NCBI RefSeq assembly: GCF_018531495.1
Contig: NZ_JAHDTI010000007.1
Span: 372,001 to 436,000, forward strand
Source of the DNA: Nonomuraea sediminis
Lineage (GTDB): Bacteria > Actinomycetota > Actinomycetes > Streptosporangiales > Streptosporangiaceae
Length of the DNA: 64,000 bases
Direction: 5' to 3'
This document shows, piece after piece, positions 27,039 to 35,143 of this stretch. The notes beneath the pieces are model-generated. The model ran no database searches, was not told the origin of the DNA, and saw only the letters and a list, made by a program, of their open reading frames with translations. Position numbers and translations under genes: made by a program. Within the stretch, counting starts at the first letter, position 1; every line of letters begins with the position of its first letter.

Positions 27039-27892
27039 CGAGCGGTGAAGAACAGCGCGGCGCCGAAGGCGTCGTCAGCGCTGACGTGGAAGCCGTCACT
27101 GGTCGTCAGCGTGGCGATCCCGTTGCCGTCGATCAAGCGCCGCGCCGCACCCACGTCGGTGACCGCGATGGTCATGGCCGCCAGCCCGTACGGCGCGAAG
27201 CCGCGCAGGATCTCGTCCGCAACGCCGGCGGGGACGAACTCCAGCCGCCCGGAAGGCAGCCGCAGGACCTGCCGATCGTCCTGCGAGGCCGGGGAGACGT
27301 CCAGGATCCGAGCGTAGCGCTCGACGGTCTCGTCGAGTTCGGCGTCACCGACCACGACGAGCACGCTCGCGATGCCCGTAGCTCCGTTGGCGTGGGTCAG
27401 GTAGCGCGGCTGGTGCAGGTACTCGGGCGTTTGCTGCTGAGCGATCCCGATGTAGCCCTGCGGGGTGAAACGCGGATCGATGTGAAGGGCACGCGCCCGC
27501 ATCAAGCGCGGGCCGTCGACGGTGTCGACCTCGCGCTCCAGGGAACGAACGCCCATGATCGGCATGCCCGCCCCGGCCAGCCGGCGCGCCTGGGCGTCGG
27601 CATCGTCGGAACCGACGTAGAAGATGCGGAAGCCGTCGGGCACCTCCTTGGTCCGCCAGGGATCGGGAGCGGACGGGTCGACGATGCCGAGCAGCTCGAT
27701 GTAGCTCTCCCCGAAGAGCGCGCACCGGTTGGCGGTACCGCCGAGCACAGGCTTCTCATCGGGGCGCGCGCTGAGCAGGTGCCGCGAGCGTGGGCTGAGG
27801 GTGAAGCCGAGCGCTTCGTAGCGCTGCTCCAGCTTGTCCAGGTCGCGGCTCAGGATGCCGGTGTGGTCGATCCGGCGGATGTCGGTTGTCAT
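27035..27892 (-). CDS. VOC/glyoxalase-like domain protein
   Basis: A 285-residue protein with two half-domains of the vicinal-oxygen-chelate/Glyoxalase_3-like type: RRIDHTGILSRDLDKLEQRYEALGF at the N-terminus and a second module around residues 150-280 (GIASVLVVVGDAELDETVERYARIL). Start ATG 27892 was chosen because an upstream in-frame ATG at 27952 lies in the divergent regulator's promoter area. The enzyme class is unclear: dioxygenase, epimerase or resistance protein are all possible. It is coupled to the carboxylesterase. Confidence 0.8.
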   Translation of the reverse strand: MTTDIRRIDHTGILSRDLDKLEQRYEALGFTLSPRSRHLLSARPDEKPVLGGTANRCALFGESYIELLGIVDPSAPDPWRTKEVPDGFRIFYVGSDDADAQARRLAGAGMPIMGVRSLEREVDTVDGPRLMRARALHIDPRFTPQGYIGIAQQQTPEYLHQPRYLTHANGATGIASVLVVVGDAELDETVERYARILDVSPASQDDRQVLRLPSGRLEFVPAGVADEILRGFAPYGLAAMTIAVTDVGAARRLIDGNGIATLTTSDGFHVSADDAFGAALFFTAR

Positions 27893-27977
27893 GCAGGCCA
27901 GCGTGCCCGCCGGTCCGCCGTCTGTCGTCGGCTCTCTGCTCCGGCGCCGCATTCCGACACGGGTTTACCGTTATGAG

Positions 27978-28943
27978 GTGGATTCGGTCACGCTGGACGA
28001 CCTCGATCGGCAACTGCTGCACGCACTTCAGCTGGACGGCCGCGCGCCCTTCAGCCGCATCGCGTCCGTGCTCGGCGTGGCCGACCGCACGTTGGCCCGC
28101 CGCTACGCCCGGCTGCGTGAGGTTGGCGCGGTGCGGGTGCTGGGGGTGGCGACTACCGGCTGGACCGGCGATGCCCACTGGTTCGTCCGCCTGCGTTGCC
28201 TGCCGGACAGAGCCATGGCGATCGCGCGGGCGCTGGCCCGCCGGAGCGACACCTCCTGGGTGACGCTTCTGTCCGGCGGGAGCGAGGTCGTCTTTCTGCT
28301 GCGTGGGCCGGAGCGCCTGCTGCTGGACCAGCTGGGGCGCTGGCCGGGGCTGGCCTCCGTCGAGGCGCAGCGGATGCTGCGCGCCTTCATGGACGAGGAG
28401 AACTGCTGGCGGGGCCGGATCTCGGCGCTGACGCCCGATCAGGTGGCACGGCTGCGCCCCGACTATCCCGCGAGGCCATCCGAGCTGCCGTACAGCGCCC
28501 TCGACGGCAGGTTGCTGTCGGCGTTGGCGCATGATGGCCGGGCCGCGTTCCCCGCGCTGGCGCGGTCGGTCGGCTGGTCGGAATCGGTGGTACGGCGGCG
28601 CCTGGCCGAACTGCGGCGTGCGCGTGCGCTGCAGTTCAGCATCGAGACCGACGTCAGGCTCTTCGGCTACGGCGTGGAGTGCATGCTGTGGCTCCAAGTC
28701 GCGCCTGGCCGGTTGACCGAAGTGGGCCGGACGCTGTCCGGCGACGTCGAGGTGGCCTTTGTGGCCGCGGTCACCGGCTCGGCGAACCTGATGGCGTTCG
28801 TAGTGTGCAGAGACGCCGACGTCCTCTACGAGTATCTGGCGGACCGGGTAGGGGCGATGGCCGGCCTCCAGAGCATGGAAGCACTTCCGATCAGCGGCTA
28901 CTCCAAGCGCATCGGGCCTCCGACGGCGGGGCCGGCCGTTTGA
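27978..28943 (+). CDS. Lrp/AsnC regulator with tandem HTH-sensor modules
   Basis: About 321 residues from a GTG start (an open frame extends further back to 27834 but overlaps the VOC gene). It contains two complete AsnC-type helix-turn-helices: LDDLDRQLLHALQLDGRAPFS near residue 5 and SALDGRLLSALAHDGRAAFP near 175, each followed by a RAM-like sensor. This double-Lrp architecture is common in actinomycetes but twice the normal Lrp length of about 150. Divergent from the VOC-esterase operon (85-bp gap), so likely its regulator. Confidence 0.88.
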   Translation: MDSVTLDDLDRQLLHALQLDGRAPFSRIASVLGVADRTLARRYARLREVGAVRVLGVATTGWTGDAHWFVRLRCLPDRAMAIARALARRSDTSWVTLLSGGSEVVFLLRGPERLLLDQLGRWPGLASVEAQRMLRAFMDEENCWRGRISALTPDQVARLRPDYPARPSELPYSALDGRLLSALAHDGRAAFPALARSVGWSESVVRRRLAELRRARALQFSIETDVRLFGYGVECMLWLQVAPGRLTEVGRTLSGDVEVAFVAAVTGSANLMAFVVCRDADVLYEYLADRVGAMAGLQSMEALPISGYSKRIGPPTAGPAV

Positions 28944-29072
28944 CGTGTCCCGCTCGGAAACAGGGTTTCGTGCTGTGAGCTCGGCGGCCGACTGCGACCT
29001 CGGTGAGCATTTGTCACGTCGATGCCTGGGTTGGCGGCCAGGGTCGCGCGCTGCGGTATGGCGGAAACGCAT

Positions 29073-29096
29073 GTTTGGCCGAATCACCTTGGGTAG
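29073..29096 (+). promoter_or_regulatory. sigma-B-type promoter for the PRC-barrel gene
   Basis: GTTT (29073-29076), a 14-nt spacer, then GGGTAG (29091-29096) match the actinobacterial sigma-B/sigma-F consensus GTTT-N14/16-GGGTAT. The site lies about 50 bp before the ATG at 29145. Confidence 0.65.
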
Positions 29097-29144
29097 AGGA
29101 CAGCGGCCGAGGCAAGACAAGCGATCGTAGGAAAGGAGCCCCTC

Positions 29145-29489
29145 ATGGAGCTCTGGGACTATCGACCTGACGTCTATGACCGGAGCAAGCCGCTCGACCT
29201 GGCGGGCTACCACGTGCAGGCCGCCGACGGGAAGATCGGGACCGTGGACGAGGCGACGTACGAGGTCGGCGAGAGCTACCTCGTCGTCGACACCGGCCCG
29301 TGGATCTTCGGGAAGAAGGTCATGCTTCCCGCGTCGACGATCGTCAGCATCGAACCGAACGAGCGCCGTGTGCACGTTTCCCGCACCAAGCAGGAGATCA
29401 AGGACGCTCCCGAGTTCGACGAGGGCACGTTCAAGGAGGCCGAGTACCGTACTCGGCTGACCGACTACTACGGCCGGCCCGCGGTCTAG
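29145..29489 (+). CDS. PRC-barrel domain protein
   Basis: A 114-residue protein with a PRC barrel over residues 15-75 (LAGYHVQAADGKIGTVDEAT, YLVVDTGPWIFGKKVMLPAS) and a charged C-terminal tail. GAAAGGAG lies 8 bases before the ATG. PRC-barrel proteins of this size are small stress-associated proteins in actinomycetes and cyanobacteria; molecular role unknown. The sigma-B-type promoter upstream and the terminator downstream make it a single-gene stress unit. Confidence 0.9.
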   Translation: MELWDYRPDVYDRSKPLDLAGYHVQAADGKIGTVDEATYEVGESYLVVDTGPWIFGKKVMLPASTIVSIEPNERRVHVSRTKQEIKDAPEFDEGTFKEAEYRTRLTDYYGRPAV

Positions 29490-29507
29490 GGCACGGGCGA
29501 GCAGCAC

Positions 29508-29542
29508 GTGAGGCCGCGTCCCGGGAGGGGGCGCGGCCTCAC
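29508..29542. terminator. bidirectional hairpin terminator
   Basis: A perfect 11-bp stem, GTGAGGCCGCG (29508-29518) with CGCGGCCTCAC (29532-29542), between the convergent PRC-barrel and GH13 genes. Confidence 0.78.
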
Positions 29543-29573
29543 CGGCGTGTGAAGGCCGGCTGGACGCTACGAG

Positions 29574-31235
29574 TTATCGGGATTTGACCGAGGCGTCCTC
29601 CGGCGGCACCTCTGGTTCGGAGGCGCGGAACCAGCGGCAGCCGTACGGTGACATCGCGATGCGGACGCCGCCGTTGCCGCCGATCTCGAGCCGGCCGCCC
29701 ACCAGCAGGTCGGTGAGGATCTGCGACTCCAGCCCGTCCAGCCTGAGGTCGATCTCCAGCTCCGCGTCGCACAGGTTGTGTACGGCGAGCACGGTGGCCC
29801 CGTCGGCGTCGCATCGGTGCGCCAGCACGGCGGGGTGGCCGGCGTCCAGGACGGTGTGCATCCCCCAGGCCAGCTCGGGACACTCCCGGTAGCGCTCGAT
29901 GAGGAGCTGGAACCAGCGCAGCAGCGAGTCGCCGTCGCGCTTCTGGTCGGCCACGTTCACCCGGCCGGGGGAGAAGGCGCCACCGGGCGAGTCGCGCTCA
30001 GGTTCCGCCTGACTGAAACCGCCCTCCCGCGACCACTGCATCGGGACCCGGACTGCCATGCGGTCCTCGGCGTCCAGGTTCTCGCCCATGCCGATCTCCT
30101 CGCCGTAGAACACCACCGGCGTTCCGGGCAGGGAGAACAGCAGGCTGTAGGCCATCTTCATCCGCCGCAGGTCACCGCCGAACATGCTGGGCAGCCGCCG
30201 CCGCAGTCCGCGGCCGTAGAGCTGCATGCGCGGCTCGGGGCCGAAGGCGTCGAAGACCTCCTCGCGCTCGTTCTCGGTGAGTTTGTCCAGGGTCAGCTCG
30301 TCGTGATTGCGCAGGAAGACCGCCCACTGGCAGTCCTTGGGCGGGGTGGGCCGCTGCTCGAGCGCCTCGGCCAGCGGTCCGGCCTCGCCGCGGGCCATCG
30401 CGAGCCACGCCCGCTGCATCCCGATGAAGTCGAAGCACAGGGTGAGCTGGTCGCCGAGTCCCTCGCCGAAGTAGCCCGTCAGCTCGTCATAGGGGACGTT
30501 GACCTCGCCGAGCAGTACCGACCCGCCCGAGCGGCGCGTCATGAACGCCCGCAGGTCGGCCAGGAACTCGTGCGGGCTGCCCAGCGCGGGATGGACGTTC
30601 TGGATCAGGAAGGGCACCGCGTCGACCCGGAAGCCGGACAGGCCCAGTTCCATCCAGAAACCCAGGATCCTGGCGATCTCGTCGCGCACCTCGGGGTTGG
30701 CGACGTTGAGGTCGGGCTGGTGGCGGTAGAAGGAGTGCAGGTAGTACTGGCCGCTCTGGTCGTCGAACTGCCAGATGCTGTGCTCCTTGTCAGGGAAGAC
30801 GATCTGCGATGGGTCGTCCGGCTTCGGCTCGTCCGACCAGACGTACCAGTCGCGGTAGCGCGAGTCCCGGCCCGATCGGGCGTCCAGGAACCACGGATGC
30901 CGGTTGGAGGTGTGGTTGACGACCAGGTCCGCGATGACGCGCAGGCCGCGGTCCCGCGCCGTCCGCATGAACTCCACGAAGTCGCCCAGCGTTCCTAAGC
31001 GCGGGTCCACGGCGTAGAAGTCGGTGATGTCGTAGCCGTCGTCCCTGTTGGGCGTCGGGAAGAACGGCATCAGCCACAGGCAGGTCACGCCCAGCCCGGC
31101 CAGGTAGTCGATCTGCTGGGTGAGGCCGCGGAAGTCGCCGATCCCGTCGTCGTCGCCGTCCTTGAATGTCTCGACGTCCAGGCAGTAGATCACCGCGTTC
31201 TTCCACCACAGGTCGGAGGTGTAGGTGAGTCGCAT
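29574..31235 (-). CDS. GH13 alpha-amylase family, trehalose synthase-like
   Basis: A 553-residue GH13 enzyme. The N-terminus LWWKNAVIYCLDVETFKDGDDDGIGDFRGL resembles TreS, which interconverts maltose and trehalose. Catalytic residues are nucleophile D205 in GFRVDAVPFL, acid/base E244 in LLGEVNVPYDEL and D312 in FLRNHDELTLDKL. VVNHTSNRHPWF is conserved region I. No signal peptide, so cytosolic. The context of stress genes fits trehalose metabolism, but a glucosylglycerate- or amylosucrase-type activity cannot be excluded by reading alone. Canonical TreS is near 570-600 residues. Confidence 0.9.
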   Translation of the reverse strand: MRLTYTSDLWWKNAVIYCLDVETFKDGDDDGIGDFRGLTQQIDYLAGLGVTCLWLMPFFPTPNRDDGYDITDFYAVDPRLGTLGDFVEFMRTARDRGLRVIADLVVNHTSNRHPWFLDARSGRDSRYRDWYVWSDEPKPDDPSQIVFPDKEHSIWQFDDQSGQYYLHSFYRHQPDLNVANPEVRDEIARILGFWMELGLSGFRVDAVPFLIQNVHPALGSPHEFLADLRAFMTRRSGGSVLLGEVNVPYDELTGYFGEGLGDQLTLCFDFIGMQRAWLAMARGEAGPLAEALEQRPTPPKDCQWAVFLRNHDELTLDKLTENEREEVFDAFGPEPRMQLYGRGLRRRLPSMFGGDLRRMKMAYSLLFSLPGTPVVFYGEEIGMGENLDAEDRMAVRVPMQWSREGGFSQAEPERDSPGGAFSPGRVNVADQKRDGDSLLRWFQLLIERYRECPELAWGMHTVLDAGHPAVLAHRCDADGATVLAVHNLCDAELEIDLRLDGLESQILTDLLVGGRLEIGGNGGVRIAMSPYGCRWFRASEPEVPPEDASVKSR

Positions 31236-31279
31236 GGCCCGTCGGCTACCCGCTCAGCCGCTTCTCATGACAACCGCAT

Positions 31280-31303
31280 GTTTCGCCGGCATGCGCTGGG
31301 CAG
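31280..31303 (+). promoter_or_regulatory. possible sigma-B-like promoter
   Basis: GTTT (31280-31283), a 14-nt spacer, then GGGCAG (31298-31303). The -10 element deviates at one position from GGGTAG. It lies 225 bp before the kinase start and would also transcribe the short frame at 31387. Confidence 0.3.
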
Positions 31304-31386
31304 TTAGTAGACCTGACAAGCCTGTTCAGGCGTAGGGAGTAGACATCATCAGAAGGTCACATGCGTCGGACGATGAGCGGGTCGGT

Positions 31387-31527
31387 GTGCTGTTCACCCG
31401 GCGCAGCGGCCTCGCTCTGATCATCTCGATGACGTCCGTCGTGGCCGACCACCTGTACGGCCTAGCGCTGTTCGCCGGTCGGGTCTGGTTCCCGCAGCCC
31501 GCCATCGCCCGCTGGAGGAGTACGTAG
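31387..31527 (+). CDS. short hypothetical ORF before the kinase
   Basis: A 46-codon frame from GTG 31387 to a TAG ending one base before the kinase ATG. It includes a hydrophobic centre (LALIISMTSVV) and ends WFPQPAIARWRST. Its in-frame opening extends upstream to 31336 without a better start, and I see no clear ribosome site. It could be a small leader protein coupled to the kinase or a decayed C-terminal fragment. Unrecognised; weak call. Confidence 0.3.
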   Translation: MLFTRRSGLALIISMTSVVADHLYGLALFAGRVWFPQPAIARWRST

Positions 31528-32700
31528 ATGTTCGACGCGCGGTTGCTTGGCGGGCGGTATCGCCTGCTCGGGGAGCTGGGGCGGGGCGGCATGGGCCGGG
31601 TCTGGCGGGCCAGGGACGAGCTGCTCGACCGCGAGGTCGCGGTCAAAGAGGTGGTCATCCCCGATGAGCTGCCGGAGCAGGAGCAGCAGGCGCTGGCGCG
31701 GCAGAGCATGCGCGAGGCCCGCGTCGTCGCGCGGCTGGCTCACCCGCACATCGTCACGGTGCACGACGTGGTCGTGGCCGACGGGAGGCCGTGGATAGTG
31801 CTGCAACTGGTCGGCTCCCGCAGCCTGGCCGGCGAGATCGCCGAGCGCGGTCCGTTACCCGTGTCCGAGGTGGTCCGGATCGGGCTGGAGGTGCTGGAGG
31901 CACTGCGCTCGGCGCACGCGGCCGGTGTGCTGCATCGTGACGTCAAGCCGGCCAACATCCTGCTGACCTGCGACGGCCGGGCGATCCTCACCGACTTCGG
32001 CCTGGCCTCCACGCCTGGCGAGGACGACGTGACCAGCTCGGGCATGGTGATGGGGACTCCGGCCTACGTCGCTCCGGAACGTGCCGGCGGTGGCCCCTCC
32101 TACGCGGCCTCGGACCTGTGGTCGCTGGGCGTGACCCTCTACTCCGCGGTCGAGGGCCGCGCGCCGTTCGGCGGCAGCACACAACTGGCCACCCTGTCCG
32201 CGGTGGTGAACGCCGTCCCCGAGCCTTTCCGCCACGCCGGGCCGCTCGCGCCGATCATCTCCGCGCTCCTCGCCAAGGATCCGGACCTGCGCCCGGACGC
32301 CGCGGAGCTCCAGGACCAGCTGGTACGGCTGGCCGCCCTGCACCACCTGGACTCGCACGGCCCCACAGCCGTCCCCGAAGACATGAAACCGGCCGAGACG
32401 GGCCCGCTGAACAGCCAGGTCACGGCACGGCGTAGGCGCCGGTCCCTGGCCGCCCACTGGCGGCAGACAGTGGCGATGGGAGCCTTGATCGGCGTCGCGA
32501 TCGCCACCGCGGCATGGCGCTCGGCAGGCACGTCGATCCACGAGGAACCAACGCTCCACCGGCCCGCCCGGATCGAGGTGGCGGCACCGCTGCGCGTATC
32601 GGATGAGCGGCGCGCCGTACTCCTCATCCGGGAGACGCCGAAACCCCCAGCCTCCGGCGCGCCCCGCGGCCGTGGACACGCGAAGGGCCACCACAATTAA
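31528..32700 (+). CDS. Ser/Thr protein kinase, membrane-anchored
   Basis: A 390-residue Hanks-type kinase. The glycine loop GELGRGGMGRVW is at 15-26, the lysine K40 in VAVKEV, the catalytic loop HRDVKPANILL has D138, and the metal Asp is D156 in TDFGLA. The APE-like motif is YVAPERAGG. After a basic juxtamembrane stretch, one membrane segment lies near 310-328 (TVAMGALIGVAIATAAW), then about 60 extracellular residues without PASTA repeats. GGAGGAG lies 9 bases before the ATG. It resides among stress genes and may phosphorylate partner-switching proteins; that is inference. Confidence 0.93.
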   Translation: MFDARLLGGRYRLLGELGRGGMGRVWRARDELLDREVAVKEVVIPDELPEQEQQALARQSMREARVVARLAHPHIVTVHDVVVADGRPWIVLQLVGSRSLAGEIAERGPLPVSEVVRIGLEVLEALRSAHAAGVLHRDVKPANILLTCDGRAILTDFGLASTPGEDDVTSSGMVMGTPAYVAPERAGGGPSYAASDLWSLGVTLYSAVEGRAPFGGSTQLATLSAVVNAVPEPFRHAGPLAPIISALLAKDPDLRPDAAELQDQLVRLAALHHLDSHGPTAVPEDMKPAETGPLNSQVTARRRRRSLAAHWRQTVAMGALIGVAIATAAWRSAGTSIHEEPTLHRPARIEVAAPLRVSDERRAVLLIRETPKPPASGAPRGRGHAKGHHN

Positions 32701-32844
32701 ATCCCCGAGAGCGGCTCGATGAGGAGCCCGAGGCTGCTGATGCGGCTCGAAGCGGCCATGACCGGACTCTGCGAACGCTTCCTCGACCCCCGGGGACCTG
32801 AACCTCGGCCCCCTGCTCCCGGACGAATCATCTCGGCACGTTTC

Positions 32845-32875
32845 GGCGGAGGCTCATGACGAGTGAGCCTCCGCC
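32845..32875. terminator. hairpin terminator after csbD-like gene
   Basis: A perfect 12-bp stem, GGCGGAGGCTCA (32845-32856) with TGAGCCTCCGCC (32864-32875), and a 7-nt loop. It serves the minus-strand CsbD-like gene and possibly the kinase on the plus strand. Confidence 0.78.
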
Positions 32876-32887
32876 GTGGTGGGTCGC

Positions 32888-33061
32888 TTATTTCTTGCCT
32901 GCGTCCTTCACCTTCTCCTTGGCCTGCCTGAGAGCGCCCTTGGCCTTTTCCGCCTTCCCCTTCAGCTGCATCGATGTGTCATCGACGGCGTCGCCGATGC
33001 CCTCCTTGAGCCTGCCCTTGATTTCTTCGGCTTTTCCTTTGGCCTTTTCCTGCTCGGCCAT
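32888..33061 (-). CDS. CsbD-like stress protein
   Basis: A 57-residue, highly charged Lys/Glu/Ala-rich protein (KGKAEEIKGRLKEGIGDAVDD, then KGKAEKAKGALRQAKEKVKDA) with the two related half-repeats of the CsbD family. In Bacillus csbD is sigma-B dependent. ATG 33061 follows GGGGGAGG by 7 bases; longer in-frame starts would overlap the small membrane protein gene. Function unknown; likely disordered, induced in general stress or stationary phase. Confidence 0.9.
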   Translation of the reverse strand: MAEQEKAKGKAEEIKGRLKEGIGDAVDDTSMQLKGKAEKAKGALRQAKEKVKDAGKK

Positions 33062-33081
33062 GTCGTGACCTCCCCCGTTGG

Positions 33082-33231
33082 CTATACGTGGAATATGCTG
33101 ATGCCTCCCGGGCCGACCAGGCATCCGAGGATGATCAGCACGATTCCCCATAGGATTTGGCGTCTGGCCAGAATCACGTAGATCCCGGCTATGACGAGGA
33201 TTACTGCGATTATCCAGAGCAGCGTTGCCAT
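33082..33231 (-). CDS. small hydrophobic membrane protein (49 aa)
   Basis: ATG 33231 to TAG 33082 encodes 49 residues: MATLLWIIAVILVIAGIYVI, then LARRQILWGIVLIILGCLVG and PGGISIFHV. Two hydrophobic segments are separated by a basic RRQ turn, so it is a two-TM mini membrane protein. It is 20 bp upstream of the CsbD-like gene and presumably co-transcribed with it. Similar tiny hydrophobic proteins are often annotated beside actinomycete stress genes; no function known. Confidence 0.65.
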   Translation of the reverse strand: MATLLWIIAVILVIAGIYVILARRQILWGIVLIILGCLVGPGGISIFHV

Positions 33232-33259
33232 GAACCGCGACTGCCCTGGAGAACCTCCT

Positions 33260-33508
33260 CTAAACAGGCACCGAACTGATCCAGGCTCTGCGCTGGTGTG
33301 GGTCGGTGCCGCCCCACACGCCGTGCGCCTGGCGGGTCTCCAGCGCGTAGGCCAGGCACTGCTCGCGCACCTGGCAGCGGCCGCACACGGCCTTGGCCCT
33401 GCTGAACTGTTGCGAGCTCGGGCCCTCCGCGGAGATGGGAAAGAACAGCTCCGGATCGGTGTCCAGACACGCGGCCCGCTCGGTCCATTCGTGCGTCGTC
33501 ATCGCCAT
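33260..33508 (-). CDS. WhiB-family iron-sulfur transcription factor
   Basis: An 82-residue Wbl protein with the four cluster-ligand cysteines C14, C42, C45 and C51 (AACLD, AVCGRC, REQC) and the GVWGGTD turn followed by HQRRAW. This binds a [4Fe-4S] cluster and normally partners the principal or alternative sigma factor region 4. ATG 33502 is an alternative start; the open frame upstream to 33541 has no ribosome site. The basic C-terminal tail is short, so the DNA-binding tail is minimal. Confidence 0.93.
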   Translation of the reverse strand: MAMTTHEWTERAACLDTDPELFFPISAEGPSSQQFSRAKAVCGRCQVREQCLAYALETRQAHGVWGGTDPHQRRAWISSVPV

Positions 33509-33765
33509 GAAGGGTGCGCCTACCCCGCTGGGGCGCGTCATGCATCCGCTGCTCCGGCGTCCCTTCGAAGATTGTGTACGGCAGGCCGTCCACCTCCACC
33601 CCGAACACGTCCAAGAACCAGAAGCGCAGTCCGAAGTGCCGCCGCCAAGGACACCCCGAAAGCCCCGCCCTTATGCGCGAATCTTTCCGCCGGAACGTCC
33701 GCGGTTCCACAACGAGGCGCCCAGCATGCGCATCGTGCGGCCGCTCTGGGGCGCTACCTGGCGAC

Positions 33766-33806
33766 GCGAGCCGCCGGGGCAGCCCCCGAAATGCCCGGCG
33801 GCTCGC
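33766..33806. terminator. hairpin terminator after STAS gene
   Basis: A perfect 13-bp stem, GCGAGCCGCCGGG (33766-33778) with CCCGGCGGCTCGC (33794-33806), just downstream of the minus-strand STAS stop at 33816. Upstream of it toward the WhiB gene (33542-33765) I see nothing coding. Confidence 0.72.
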
Positions 33807-33815
33807 TTGCTGCCG

Positions 33816-34310
33816 CTAGCCCATGGCGAACTTTTCGCCCAAGTCTTCGAAGGTCATGTGCATGATCGAGCAGAGGCGGCTGAACTGCGGCGACATGTTG
33901 GCCAGCTGGATCCAGCCTCTGCGGCTGAAGTCATTCAGGATGACGATTCCGCGGCTGTCGATGAAGCGCAGCAGCTGAACGTCCACGATCACCTGCTGAG
34001 TGCCGTCGTGAACCTGGGTGAGAGTACGGCTTAGCGCCGTGTGGTTGGTCGCGTCGACCTCGCCGATCAATCGGACGGTGACGCGGTGAGGCTGCGGTCT
34101 GTGCATGATGTACAGCTGGCTGTCGGTGTAGAGAACGGCTTCCCCCGGGCCCGCGCCCTGCGGCCACGGCTTCACGATGGCGCTCCGGCCGGCCACCACG
34201 GAGGCGCCGGTGTTTGACGGATCCTGGCAGGGCAGGGGGCGCTTATGCGCGGGATGGACATGGCAACCTCCCCGGATGCTGACGGAGAGCCCTATGGACA
34301 GATTAGTCAT
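33816..34310 (-). CDS. STAS-domain protein (anti-sigma factor antagonist type)
   Basis: Up to 164 residues; the STAS fold covers about residues 65-160. VTVRLIGEVDATNHTALSRTL is the typical first strand/helix and LLRFIDSRGIVILNDF carries the phosphorylatable serine S119. The first 60 residues are unusual and have no clear ribosome site; internal GTG codons near residues 38-39 could be the real start. Divergent from a winged-helix gene at 34395, an arrangement repeated at 39.4 kb. Expected to bind an anti-sigma kinase (RsbW/SpoIIAB type) when dephosphorylated. Confidence 0.8.
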   Translation of the reverse strand: MTNLSIGLSVSIRGGCHVHPAHKRPLPCQDPSNTGASVVAGRSAIVKPWPQGAGPGEAVLYTDSQLYIMHRPQPHRVTVRLIGEVDATNHTALSRTLTQVHDGTQQVIVDVQLLRFIDSRGIVILNDFSRRGWIQLANMSPQFSRLCSIMHMTFEDLGEKFAMG

Positions 34311-34344
34311 GACTCGTCATACATGAAAGACCTGTCATGAATCG
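34306..34344. promoter_or_regulatory. repeated GTCATGA motif between STAS and wHTH genes
   Basis: GTCATGACTCG (34306-34316) recurs as GTCATGAATCG (34334-34344), period 28 bp, between two divergent genes. ATGACTCGTCAT (34309-34320) is also a short inverted repeat overlapping the STAS start. Candidate binding sites for the adjacent winged-helix protein. Confidence 0.45.
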
Positions 34345-34394
34345 CAATGGTAGATTGCAGGTAAGGCTGCACAGGACGCTGGGGGTGGATCGAC

Positions 34395-34742
34395 GTGGAC
34401 CCAGACGGGTATCGCCCTTCCTGGACCTTCCTTACCCATCACGCCCGTGTCCTGGTGGAGGTCGCCCGGGACCCAGAGATCCGGGTGCGCGACATCGCGG
34501 CCACCATCGGAATCACCGAACGCGCAGCCCACCGCATCCTGAATGACCTTCATGAGGACGGCTACCTGACCCGCACCAGGGTCGGACGGCGCAACCACTA
34601 CGGGCTGAACATGGACAAGCACTTCCGCTACCCGACCGAGGCGGACCTGCCCATCCAGGTCCTCGTCGACATGTTCACCGAACGGGACACCCTTGGCGAT
34701 TCCCTGCCCGAGCCGATCGATTCCCTGTACGGCCTCAGCTGA
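34395..34742 (+). CDS. winged-helix regulator (MarR/ArsR-like), copy 1
   Basis: 115 residues from a GTG start. The N-terminal wHTH includes WTFLTHHARVLVEVARDPEI, the recognition region ITERAAHRILNDLHEDGYL and the wing RTRVGRRNHYGLN. The C-terminal 35 residues (FRYPTEADLPIQVLVDMFT) may form a dimer or interaction helix. It is a clear paralogue of the protein at 39056-39424 (same WTFLTHHARVL core and same FRYPTEA tail). Each paralogue is divergent from a STAS gene. Confidence 0.88.
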   Translation: MDPDGYRPSWTFLTHHARVLVEVARDPEIRVRDIAATIGITERAAHRILNDLHEDGYLTRTRVGRRNHYGLNMDKHFRYPTEADLPIQVLVDMFTERDTLGDSLPEPIDSLYGLS

Positions 34743-35143
34743 GGCCACAGATCCTCGGCCGCTACGGAGACTCCTGGCGCGTCCTGCCGCCCCGGCGTGC
34801 GGACGTCCTTGAGCACAGGGGCGACTGTGTGCGGTTCTTGGCCCTGCCGAAGTGTGTCGAAACCGCGATATCGGCAAGACGGCGGCCTGGTTCGGGAACG
34901 ATTCCCTGAACGCGGGCGCGCGTCAGAGGTGCGTGGCCTCTCACAAAGCTGACGAGGGGTTGGCGGGCGCATGGGGTGAGGCGGATCATCGGCTGGCTGA
35001 TCGATTTGTGAAGCTCGAGCGGGAAGGCGATCTCCCACATCCAGACACTTAGCGTGATACAACAATTACGCAGCGATATTGGATGTTTGTGAGTACGGCG
35101 TGGCTGCCTGGCCGTTGCCGTCCGTTCGGGGAAGGCGGCCACC
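34743..35143. other. intergenic stretch
   Basis: 401 bp between the wHTH gene and the STAS gene at 35144. I find no convincing coding frame; the AT-richer patch at 35045-35095 is the likely promoter region for the STAS gene. Confidence 0.5.

Noticed and set aside
33210..33710. 166-codon minus-strand frame overlapping WhiB
   Set aside because: Out of frame with the clear WhiB gene and without motifs; its N-terminal part (33542-33710) shows no recognisable protein.
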